In this document: positions 1-5,478 of the stretch, in pieces
Layout of the letters: each line of letters starts with the position of its first letter
Numbering within the stretch: position 1 is the stretch's first letter
Assembly: GCA_025924495.1 (NCBI GenBank)
Contig: JAICIG010000399.1
Location: 1 to 7,264 of the forward strand
Reading direction: 5' to 3'
Length of the DNA stretch: 7,264 nucleotides
Origin: Pirellulales bacterium
Lineage (GTDB): Bacteria > Planctomycetota > Planctomycetia > Pirellulales > JAICIG01
Made by a program: the position numbers and the translations under genes
Notes under the pieces: model-generated
Told to the model about the DNA's origin: nothing
What the model saw: the letters and a program-made list of their open reading frames with translations, nothing else
Databases searched by the model: none

Positions 1-57
1 GGGCAGGATGAAGCAGGCTGCCAGGGAGCGGCGCGATCGGATCAAGGCATATTTCAT
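1..57 (-). CDS. N-terminus of an exported protein (partial, runs off left edge)
   Basis: Reading the minus strand from an ATG at 57-55 gives MKYALIRSRRSLAACFILP and then the window ends. The piece has a basic start (K2, R7, R9, R10) followed by a hydrophobic stretch, which looks like the beginning of a Sec signal peptide. The SRRSL segment is only loosely like a twin-arginine motif. An AGGAAA lies about 10 nt upstream of the ATG (minus strand, around 68-73), in a usable ribosome-binding position. Only 19 codons are visible, so no function can be given. The gene is divergent from the response regulator to its right, and 58-519 lies between them. The start is moderately convincing because signal-peptide character and a ribosome binding site coincide. 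Confidence 0.45.
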   Translation of the reverse strand, partial: MKYALIRSRRSLAACFILP

Positions 58-221
58 GACAGTCGGGTTTCCTGGGAGAAACGAAGCGTTGTTAGCACAA
101 GCGAACGTTTGGCGATGAACGGAACCGAGGCAAAACCGGCGGGCTGCCCGTTGCAATAAGGATACGTGGCCGGGTCGCACTACCGCCGCTGCAACACGGC
201 GGCAGCTTGCGCGAGATCATC

Positions 222-235
222 TTTAACTCGTTAAA
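222..235. repeat. AT-rich palindrome TTTAAC-TC-GTTAAA
   Basis: This is a perfect 6+6 inverted repeat with a 2-nt centre in an otherwise GC-rich region, about 45 bp upstream of the promoter-like TTGACA. Its size and symmetry would suit an operator for a dimeric regulator. Nothing in the sequence identifies the protein, and chance is possible. Confidence 0.35.
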
Positions 236-277
236 TTGTTGGTTGTTGCGCTAAACCAGTCAAGCAAGAATTCGCTT

Positions 278-306
278 TTGACACGCGGGACGCTTGCAGC
301 TATGCT
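278..306 (+). promoter_or_regulatory. Candidate sigma70-type promoter for the response regulator
   Basis: A perfect -35 box TTGACA (278-283) is followed after exactly 17 nt by TATGCT (301-306), which matches the TATAAT consensus at four of six positions. Transcription would begin near 313, giving a leader of about 205 nt before the TTG start at 520, and that leader contains two strong hairpins. A caution is that the same bases also read, on the minus strand, as the end of a zinc-ribbon-like fragment, so the -35 match could be incidental. Confidence 0.5.
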
Positions 307-318
307 CTCGCCCTTCAC

Positions 319-399
319 GCTTGACGGCTAATTGGAAGTTCCGGCGGACGAAGGGACACGGATGTCCGCATTGCCGCCGGGAGTTTGCCGTCAAACGCG
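319..399. repeat. Large imperfect inverted repeat / hairpin in leader
   Basis: Nested complementary arms are TTGACGGC (321-328) with GCCGTCAA (387-394), CCGGCGG (341-347) with CCGCCGG (374-380), and GGACA (354-358) with TGTCC (363-367), closed by a 4-nt CGGA loop. Between the first two arms AAGTT and the facing GAGTT can pair with one mismatch, leaving a bulge on the left side. The structure begins just after the expected transcription start of the candidate promoter and would form in the leader RNA of the response regulator, or as a cruciform in DNA. Confidence 0.65.
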
Positions 400-439
400 A
401 GTGCCGCGATTTTGGGGGATTCAAGCTCGACGGTTCAGA

Positions 440-460
440 CGAAGGCCCGCTGGGCCTTCG
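440..460. repeat. Perfect 9-bp hairpin with 3-nt loop
   Basis: CGAAGGCCC (440-448) pairs fully with GGGCCTTCG (452-460) around the loop GCT. It is the tightest inverted repeat in the window and ends 59 nt before the response regulator start. No T-run follows on either strand, so it is not a standard intrinsic terminator. It could be an RNA stability or pausing element, or a relic of a terminator. Confidence 0.7.
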
Positions 461-507
461 CCCTGATATCGTGCGACTTGAGGCGCTTGCAGCGTGTGGA
501 TGCGCAT

Positions 508-512
508 GGAGG
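508..512 (+). promoter_or_regulatory. Ribosome binding site that fixes the TTG start of the receiver protein
   Basis: GGAGG lies 7 nt before TTG at 520. No earlier in-frame start has a comparable site, and the codons before 520 run through the two hairpins, so the short 125-residue protein is preferred over a longer one starting at TTG 385. Confidence 0.7.
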
Positions 513-519
513 TGCCAGC

Positions 520-897
520 TTGCTCCCGCGACGTAGCGTGTTGGTCGTCGATCCCCTGGAAGAGACCCGAGAAGTGCTGCGAACGGCGCTCGAAAGCCGT
601 GGCCTGCACATTCTTGCGGCGGCCGAAGCCGAACAAGGCTTGGCCTTGGCCCGCGAGCATCATCCCGACCTGATCGTGCTCGATCTGGAGTGCGAGGGGG
701 GAAAAGCCGCCGCCTGCGGTGAATTAACCTCCATTGCCGAAGAGACTCCGGTGGTGCTGCTAGGCAGCGCACGGCGAGCGCCGGGCAAGGCCTGCTCGGG
801 GCAGTTCGTCTCCAAACCCTATCATTATGCTCCTCTGATTCGTAAAATCGAGGAGCTGTTGGCAGAGGCCCGACAGCCCGCGACTCAAGCAGGCTGA
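520..897 (+). CDS. Stand-alone receiver-domain response regulator
   Basis: This 125-residue protein is a single CheY-like receiver domain with no output domain. The first strand is SVLVVD with Asp11 as acidic-pocket residue. The phosphorylation site is Asp55 in DLIVLDLE, the conserved Ser/Thr position is Ser83 in VVLLGSA, and the conserved lysine is Lys99 in the FVSKP motif. The usual second acidic residue next to Asp11 is replaced by Pro12, although Glu14 and Glu15 are near. The loop after Asp55 (CEGGKAAACG) lacks the common MPGMDG-type motif. The TTG start is chosen because GGAGG precedes it by 7 nt and the domain begins immediately after. The next gene on the same strand is a histidine kinase, its probable phosphodonor. 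With no DNA-binding or enzyme domain, it should act through protein contacts or as a phosphorelay intermediate. Confidence 0.85.
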   Translation: MLPRRSVLVVDPLEETREVLRTALESRGLHILAAAEAEQGLALAREHHPDLIVLDLECEGGKAAACGELTSIAEETPVVLLGSARRAPGKACSGQFVSKPYHYAPLIRKIEELLAEARQPATQAG

Positions 898-940
898 TTG
901 CCTGCGCTGGGTGCGGTGGCGTCCACGGCGGGCTCCAGGT

Positions 941-960
941 TTAAGGATCTGTGACCTTAA
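941..960. repeat. Inverted repeat TTAAGG-N8-CCTTAA
   Basis: Two 6-nt arms (941-946 and 955-960) flank an 8-nt spacer, in the gap between the response regulator and the kinase gene. It could be an operator-like site or a weak hairpin after the regulator gene. There is no T-tract. The assignment is tentative. Confidence 0.35.
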
Positions 961-1015
961 CGCCGTGGCAAGGAGCCGCCAGCGTGCCGGGGCGGAGCCA
1001 AGAAAGTGCCCGTGA

Positions 1016-1032
1016 GACGCCTGGCAGGCGTC
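1016..1032. repeat. Short GC hairpin between regulator and kinase
   Basis: GACGCCT (1016-1022) pairs with AGGCGTC (1026-1032) around GGC. The 7-bp stem is not followed by a T-run, so a terminator function is doubtful. Apart from the inverted repeat at 941-960, I see no gene or promoter box in 898-1159. Confidence 0.4.
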
Positions 1033-1159
1033 GTCGACAAGCCAGTGTGCTCGCATACTGACAGAAGCTTGTTCGGCGGTTGCCGGAAGAGCGATCGCCG
1101 GGATTTTTCAGGGTTCTTCTGGCACGCCGGCCGGCAAGGCTGCACTCGGAGTCGAAACC

Positions 1160-2917
1160 GTGCCTTCGTTGTTCGTTTTTCGCGGCAATAATCAAGGCAT
1201 GCGCTTCGAGCTGGAATCCGAGGTGCTGTCGTTGGGCCGCGAGTCGAGTAACGACATTCAGTTGCACGATACTGAGGTTTCGCGCCGCCATGCCGAGCTG
1301 CGTCGCAGCGACAAAACCTTTACCGTGACCGATCTGAATAGCTCGAACGGCACGTACGTTAACGGCAAGCGCGTCCAGGGCCATCAACTGGCCAACGGCG
1401 ACGAGGTGCAAATGGGCGGCACCGTCATGCTGTACACATGTCTGGGCGACGAATCGACCGGCGATCTGGCCGACAAGATCGACATTATCGCCCGCCATCA
1501 ACCCGGCGATCGTTCGCGCATCGTGCGGTCAATGAGCCAGGCCGAAGGGAGCCGGATTCTGGCCGACGATTCGGCCGCAGCGGCGAGCCCTTGGCTGGCT
1601 CGGGCCCGCAGCAATCTACAGGTCATGTATCGCACGGCGCTGGCCGTTAGCCACACGCTCGATATCGACCAGTTGCTCAATCGCATCATGCAATTGATCT
1701 TCGAATGGGTCGAAGCCGATCGCGGTTGCATCATGCTGGTCGATCCGGAGACGGGCAAGCTGGAGCCGAAGGTCCGCCGGAATCGCAAGGGAGTGAAGTC
1801 CGAGGATCGGATCACGATCAGCAAGACGATTCTCGATTACGTGATGGAGCACAACGAAGGGGTGTTGACCAGCAACGCCAGCGAAGACGATCGCTGGAAC
1901 CCGGCGGCAAGCATCCTGCAGCTAGGCATCTGCGAAGCGATTTGCGCTCCGATGCAGGGCCGCTACAACATGGTCGGCGTGATTTATATCGACACGTCGA
2001 TCTCGCCGCAGCGAGTGATCCAGCAGCAAGAAGCCGCCAAATTCACCGAAGAGCATTTGAAGCTGATGATCGCCATTGCCCATCAGGCGGCGCTGGCCGT
2101 GGAAGACACGCGTTATTATTCGGCCATGGTGCAGGCCGAACGACTGGCCGCGGTCGGACAGACCATCGCCACGCTCTCGCATCATATCAAGAACATCCTG
2201 CAGGGCATTCGCGGCGGCAGCTTCCTGATCAAGGAGGGCTTGTCGCATCACGACGAAGCCATGGTCGGCAAAGGCTGGGAGTTTGTCGAAAAGAACCAGG
2301 AACGCATTTCGAACCTGGTCATGGACATGCTCACCTTCAGCAAGGAACGCGAGCCAGAACTTGTGCCATCCGATATGAACGAGGTTGCCGCCGACGTCGT
2401 GGAATTGATGACCTCGCGCGCGAAAGACAAGCATGTTGAGCTACGCTTTGTTCCTGCGTCGCCGCTGCCGACCTTGACGTTTGATCCCGAAGGTTTGCAC
2501 CGCGCCATTTTGAACGTGGTGACCAACGCCATAGACGCCTGCGAGCCGGAGGCCTGCGAGCCCGAAGCCAGCGAAGGCGGACAGGCGGAGGCGCCGAGCC
2601 CGCGACCAGGTCTCGTGGAAGTGCGCGTGGAATACCATGCGGCGGAAGCGCTGGTGCGGATCGTGATTAGCGACAATGGCTCGGGCATTCCGCCCGAGGA
2701 GATCGAGCAAATCTTCTCGCTCTTTGTTTCGCATAAAGGCAGCCGGGGCACGGGGCTAGGCCTGCCGGTCAGCCAGAAGATTATCAAGGAGCATGGGGGC
2801 CGGATTCTCGTCGATAGCAAGGTCGGGAAGGGGAGCCGTTTTACGCTGGAGATCCCCGCCGTGCTTTCCGAAGGATCGACGCCGAGCGCCAGGCTGGATG
2901 GCAAGACGCTGGTTTAG
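1160..2917 (+). CDS. FHA-GAF sensor histidine kinase
   Basis: This 585-residue soluble kinase shows no membrane segment. An N-terminal FHA domain (about 1-95) has GR (26-27), SRRH (41-44) and NSSNGTYVNG (60-69), the residues that read phosphothreonine in this family. A GAF domain spans about 150-315. The dimerisation and phospho-acceptor helix reads TLSHHIKNILQGI with His341 as likely acceptor, and His342 sits where Glu is usual. The ATPase domain has the N box NVVTNAIDA (452-460), DNGSG (505-509), FVSHKG (522-527) and GTGLGL (530-535), so it should be catalytically competent. GTG at 1160 is chosen because GGAG (1148-1151) precedes it by 8 nt and MPSLFVFRG is the expected start of an FHA fold. 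An extra Glu/Ala/Pro-rich loop (about 461-485) lies between the N box and DNGSG. The receiver protein upstream is the likely partner. FHA suggests input from Ser/Thr kinases, which is inference. Confidence 0.92.
   Translation: MPSLFVFRGNNQGMRFELESEVLSLGRESSNDIQLHDTEVSRRHAELRRSDKTFTVTDLNSSNGTYVNGKRVQGHQLANGDEVQMGGTVMLYTCLGDESTGDLADKIDIIARHQPGDRSRIVRSMSQAEGSRILADDSAAAASPWLARARSNLQVMYRTALAVSHTLDIDQLLNRIMQLIFEWVEADRGCIMLVDPETGKLEPKVRRNRKGVKSEDRITISKTILDYVMEHNEGVLTSNASEDDRWNPAASILQLGICEAICAPMQGRYNMVGVIYIDTSISPQRVIQQQEAAKFTEEHLKLMIAIAHQAALAVEDTRYYSAMVQAERLAAVGQTIATLSHHIKNILQGIRGGSFLIKEGLSHHDEAMVGKGWEFVEKNQERISNLVMDMLTFSKEREPELVPSDMNEVAADVVELMTSRAKDKHVELRFVPASPLPTLTFDPEGLHRAILNVVTNAIDACEPEACEPEASEGGQAEAPSPRPGLVEVRVEYHAAEALVRIVISDNGSGIPPEEIEQIFSLFVSHKGSRGTGLGLPVSQKIIKEHGGRILVDSKVGKGSRFTLEIPAVLSEGSTPSARLDGKTLV
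2537..2566 (+). repeat. 15-nt tandem duplication inside the kinase gene
   Basis: GCCTGCGAGCCGGAG (2537-2551) is followed at once by GCCTGCGAGCCCGAA (2552-2566), which differ at two positions, and a more diverged third unit follows to about 2581. It is in frame and encodes ACEPE twice, extending the loop just after the N box of the ATPase domain. It looks like a recent slippage or duplication event tolerated in a surface loop. Confidence 0.7.
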
Positions 2918-2929
2918 AACGGGCGAGCC

Positions 2930-3598
2930 TTAACCGCGCCAACCTGCCGGCCGGCCGACGAACGGGTTCGAGTTCTTTTCTTCGCCGATGGTCGTCGGCG
3001 GTCCATGGCCGGAAAACACCAGCGTGTCGTCGGGAAGCGTGAACAGTCTTTGATGAATGCCTTTCGCGAGGCGTTCAAAGCTGCCATCGGGAAAATCGGT
3101 GCGGCCGATGCTGCCGGAGAACAGCACGTCGCCACCGAAAACGATGACCGGCTCGGCATCGCGCAGCACAAACACGACGTGGCCGCAGGAGTGGCCTGGA
3201 ATCTCGTAGACGTCGAAGTCGAAGCCCGCGGCGCTATAGCGATTGCCATCGTCAAGCAAGCGATCGGCTGGCGGGCTGGTCAACGGCAGCCCGTACTGCG
3301 CCGACAGGTTGAGCCGGGCGTCGGTCAGTTTAGGGGCATCGCCCCGGCCGATGACCAACGGGCAGTCGGGCCAACGCTGTTTGAGAGTGGCATTTCCGGC
3401 GATGTGATCGGCGTGGCCATGGGTCAGCAGGATCGCGGCCGGCTCGAGGTTCTCACCCACGATAAAGTCGATGATTTCGCCCGGCTCGAGTCCTGGGTCG
3501 ATCACCAGGCAGTCGCTACGGCCGGGACGGCAAAGGATGTAGCTGTTTTCTTCGAACGGCGCTGAGACGACGGTTTCAAGCTGGATTTCGGCGGGCAT
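2930..3598 (-). CDS. Metallo-beta-lactamase-fold hydrolase, glyoxalase II-like
   Basis: The 222-residue protein belongs to the short glyoxalase II-like group (YcbL/GloB-related), whose members hydrolyse thioesters such as S-lactoylglutathione. The true substrate cannot be read from sequence. All metal ligands are present: THGHADH gives His60, His62, Asp64 and His65, then His136 in PGHSCGH, Asp157 in FGGDVLF and His198 in SGHGP. There is no signal peptide, so it should be cytoplasmic. It lacks the long C-terminal domain of classical glyoxalase II, as is usual for this subgroup. The start is the only ATG that gives the complete first strand, but no clear ribosome binding site precedes it. Its stop lies 12 bp from the stop of the convergent kinase gene, with no terminator between them. 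Its divergent neighbour is the DUF1571 gene. Confidence 0.9.
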   Translation of the reverse strand: MPAEIQLETVVSAPFEENSYILCRPGRSDCLVIDPGLEPGEIIDFIVGENLEPAAILLTHGHADHIAGNATLKQRWPDCPLVIGRGDAPKLTDARLNLSAQYGLPLTSPPADRLLDDGNRYSAAGFDFDVYEIPGHSCGHVVFVLRDAEPVIVFGGDVLFSGSIGRTDFPDGSFERLAKGIHQRLFTLPDDTLVFSGHGPPTTIGEEKNSNPFVGRPAGWRG

Positions 3599-3977
3599 TA
3601 CAAACTGGTCTCGTCGCCTGTATGAAGTTTGGGTAGTTTACGGCAACTTAAGGGTGGTGCGCTAGTTGGGACTGCTGGATGAATTAACAGCGGCCATTGT
3701 AAATTCCGCCAGCGCGTGTGGCGATACATACCAATGCCCGTCGTGTTCCCGCGCGATGCGCGCGTTCGACGAACTGATCTTAACGGCTCATCCAGGCTTA
3801 AGATAGGATTGGCGGCCGAAAGCAAACCGCGGGCAATTCGTCGGGGGCACGTGAGTTGCAACGAGCCGCCGGCACGATCAACTACGCGAGCCAAAGGCTA
3901 TTGAAGGCGATCTCCAGGACGCGGAGATCGGATCGCAGGCCCAGGACAGGGGCCGTTCATAATGGAGGATGAATGAA
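3599..3977. other. 379-bp divergent intergenic region
   Basis: This separates the minus-strand hydrolase from the plus-strand DUF1571 gene. Small open frames occur on both strands (for example 3716-3904 plus and 3598-3894 minus), but they are Arg/Pro-rich and have no ribosome binding sites. A short GC palindrome (CGCGC 3750-3754, GCGCG 3758-3762) is present. I find no strong promoter boxes. The last 70 bp contain two adjacent hairpins and the ribosome binding site of the DUF1571 gene. Confidence 0.6.
3908..3954 (+). promoter_or_regulatory. Two tandem hairpins with AGGAC loops before the DUF1571 start
   Basis: The first hairpin pairs CGATCTCC (3908-3915) with GGAGATCG (3923-3930), a perfect 8-bp stem with loop AGGACGC. 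The second pairs GGCCC (3938-3942) with GGGCC (3950-3954), with loop AGGACAG. The two stems have different sequences but display the same CC-AGGAC loop start. A third GGA occurs in the ribosome binding site GGAGG (3964-3968). CsrA/RsmA proteins recognise GGA in hairpin loops and often block such leaders, so a CsrA-type control site is a reasonable inference. No csrA gene is in the window. Confidence 0.5.
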
Positions 3978-5183
3978 ATGACTTTCCGAGCCTCGGTTCC
4001 ACGTCCCTCGGGCCTATTGACGCTGGTGACGGGGTTCGCCCTGACTGCCTCGGCGATGGCGCAGAACTACGCCGACCCTCCATCGATCTACAACCGTCGA
4101 ACCGCCGAAGCCCCCGCTCGACGCCCGCAACGACCGGCCTATCCTGCCAGCCCTGCACGCACTTATCCGCAATCCGCCCACAGCGCGGCCGGTAATACCA
4201 ACCTTGGTCAGCCGGCGCCGCGACAACTTTATCCGCAGCCGCAGCCGCGGCAACCAGATTTGGCCAATCGGCGCCCGGTCAATCCGCAACCGTATGGGCC
4301 TCAACGCTACGCCGGGCAACAGCCTTTGCCGCGTTCGGCCGCCGGGGCTCAGCGGCCGCAGCCGATGCGCGATGAGAACGTCATGCCGGCCTTTTATCCC
4401 GCTCCGGTGAGCAATCCGCCGGCGGAAGCGGCGACGTCGACCGAGAAGGCCCCCGCCATCCCCGCTCAACTCGTGCCGGTTCCGGGCGAACATCAGCTAT
4501 TGCCGGCAGTCCGCTGGGCCAAGACGGGCATCGCCAAACTGGAGAAAATCCAGGATTACTCGTGCACAATGGTCAAACGCGAGCGAATCAGCGGCACGCT
4601 GGGCGAGCACGAGTTTATGTTCGTCAAGGTGCGGCATGAGCCGTTCAGCGTGTACGTTTACTTCCTCGGCCCCGCTCGCGTGAAAGGCCAGGAAGCGATC
4701 TTCGTTCGCGGCAAGAATGACGGCAACATTCTGGCTCATCCGAACGGATTGAAAAAGAAGATCGTCGGCACCGTCTCGCTGAAGCCCGATAGCATGCTTG
4801 CCATGTCGGGCAATCGCTATCCGATGACTGAATTGGGTTTACGGCGGTTGACGGCACGGCTGATCGAAGTTGGCGAGCACGACTCGCAATTCGGCGAGTG
4901 CGAAGTCAAAGTCACGCCCGGTGCGAAAATCAACCAACGCGATTGCACCTGCATTCAGGTGGTTCACCCGGTCCCGCGTCGGGAATTCCTGTTCCACCTG
5001 GCCAAGATCTATGTGGATTCAGAATACAATCTTCCGGTCCGCTATGAAGCCTATGAGTGGCCGCAAGAGGCCGGCGGCGCTCCCGTGCTGACCGAAGAAT
5101 ACACTTACCTCAACCTGAAGTTCAACAATGGCTTCACTGACAAGGACTTCGACCCGAACAATCCCGACTACGACTTCAAATAG
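3978..5183 (+). CDS. Exported DUF1571 family protein
   Basis: The 401-residue protein has a Sec-type signal peptide (basic start, hydrophobic GLLTLVTGFALTASAMA, cleavage near residue 28, before QNY). A Pro/Gln/Arg-rich linker of about 125 residues follows (PQPQPRQP, RPVNPQPYGPQRY). The C-terminal domain, about 175-398, matches what I recall of DUF1571: KIQDYSCTMVKRERI, FSVYVYFLGPARVKGQE, GNRYPMTELG, CTCIQVVHPVPRREF, and FDPNNPDY near the end. The family has no known function to my knowledge. The fold may resemble periplasmic lipoprotein-carrier-type beta sheets, but that is a guess. The start is set at ATG 3978 because GGAGG (3964-3968) lies 9 nt before it, while the earlier in-frame ATG at 3969 directly abuts that site. 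The gene is single, with two hairpins upstream and its own terminator downstream. Confidence 0.88.
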   Translation: MTFRASVPRPSGLLTLVTGFALTASAMAQNYADPPSIYNRRTAEAPARRPQRPAYPASPARTYPQSAHSAAGNTNLGQPAPRQLYPQPQPRQPDLANRRPVNPQPYGPQRYAGQQPLPRSAAGAQRPQPMRDENVMPAFYPAPVSNPPAEAATSTEKAPAIPAQLVPVPGEHQLLPAVRWAKTGIAKLEKIQDYSCTMVKRERISGTLGEHEFMFVKVRHEPFSVYVYFLGPARVKGQEAIFVRGKNDGNILAHPNGLKKKIVGTVSLKPDSMLAMSGNRYPMTELGLRRLTARLIEVGEHDSQFGECEVKVTPGAKINQRDCTCIQVVHPVPRREFLFHLAKIYVDSEYNLPVRYEAYEWPQEAGGAPVLTEEYTYLNLKFNNGFTDKDFDPNNPDYDFK

Positions 5184-5200
5184 GCGCGAAACCGTGGCGG

Positions 5201-5221
5201 CGACGGTAGTCGGGGCCGTCG
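5201..5221 (+). repeat. Short hairpin after the DUF1571 gene
   Basis: CGACGG (5201-5206) pairs with CCGTCG (5216-5221) around a 9-nt loop, between the stop codon and the stronger terminator hairpin. It has no T-tract of its own and may simply protect the 3' end of the transcript. Confidence 0.35.
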
Positions 5222-5236
5222 ACTGAGATAATCATT

Positions 5237-5274
5237 CAGGCGTCGCAGGCAACACTCTGCGACGCCTGCTTTGT
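5237..5274 (+). terminator. Probable intrinsic terminator of the DUF1571 gene
   Basis: A perfect 11-bp stem, CAGGCGTCGCA (5237-5247) with TGCGACGCCTG (5258-5268), encloses a 10-nt loop and is followed by CTTTGTTG. It lies 54 nt after the stop codon. The T-rich tail is modest. On the minus strand the stem is followed by AATGATTATC, so some two-way use for the convergent LysM gene is possible. I see no gene in the remainder of 5275-5478. Confidence 0.7.
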
Positions 5275-5478
5275 TGAAAGCTGCCGGGTTGGCGATCTGG
5301 CAGTTGCCTTACGGAATGACCGCCTGACGCTTGGCTTCGCCTGTTCGCTTCTCCACCGAAGAAACTACGGTGCCGGGCCAAGACCGGCGACGCGTAAGAT
5401 CGCGACCGGCGCGGTTGCAAGGAATACGGTCGAGATGATTCGCCCACTGGCATTCAGTGCGATTGATCCGCCGGCATT

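Larger units (their letters stand above)
260..405. pseudogene. Inverted pair of zinc-ribbon-like coding fragments (relic)
   Basis: The minus strand between about 378 and 260 reads GHPCPFVRRNFQLAVKRE and then, after six residues, CKRPACQKRILA and a stop. The plus strand between about 354 and 405 reads GHGCPHCRREFAVKREC. Both resemble the small zinc ribbons common in planctomycete proteins (CPxC, then VK-E, then CPxCQK). Shared residues are encoded by different synonymous codons (V-K-R-E is gtc-aag-cgt-gaa on minus and gtc-aaa-cgc-gag on plus), which points to coding ancestry. The minus copy has Val where the second Cys is expected and Arg (CGT, one transition from TGT) where the third is expected, so it looks decayed. 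Neither copy has a plausible start. This reading is inference. The DNA may now act only as a hairpin. Confidence 0.35.
58..519. other. 462-bp divergent intergenic region with promoter and hairpins
   Basis: No convincing complete gene lies here. Open frames cross it on both strands, but they are arginine- and serine-rich, lack ribosome binding sites and pass through strong inverted repeats. It holds, in order, a GC hairpin (183-188 with 197-202), an AT-rich palindrome (222-235), a promoter-like pair (278-306), a long imperfect hairpin with zinc-ribbon-like coding traces (319-399), a perfect hairpin (440-460), and the ribosome binding site of the response regulator (508-512). Confidence 0.6.

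Noticed and set aside
385..519. N-terminal extension of the response regulator from TTG 385
   Set aside because: The 45 extra codons run through two strong hairpins, have no receiver-like content and no ribosome binding site at 385, whereas TTG 520 has GGAGG 7 nt upstream and the domain starts there.
260..772. 170-residue minus-strand open frame
   Set aside because: It lies antisense to the response regulator and is Arg/Pro/Ser-rich. Only its last 40 residues look protein-like, and these are treated as a zinc-ribbon relic.
1705..2439. 244-residue plus-strand frame inside the kinase gene
   Set aside because: It is an out-of-frame shadow of the histidine kinase, rich in Arg, Gly and His, and has no domain.
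3619..3646. Possible minus-strand promoter for the hydrolase (TTGCCG, 16 nt, CATACA)
   Set aside because: Both boxes are poor matches, spacing is short and the leader would be only about a dozen nucleotides. Not strong enough to annotate.
3598..3894. 98-residue minus-strand frame whose stop overlaps the hydrolase ATG as TAATG
   Set aside because: The overlap suggests translational coupling, but the frame has a weak TTG start without a ribosome binding site, no recognisable domain and an Arg/Pro-rich composition typical of non-coding GC-rich DNA.
3716..3904. 62-residue plus-strand frame before the DUF1571 gene
   Set aside because: GTG start without a ribosome binding site, arginine-rich, no motif.
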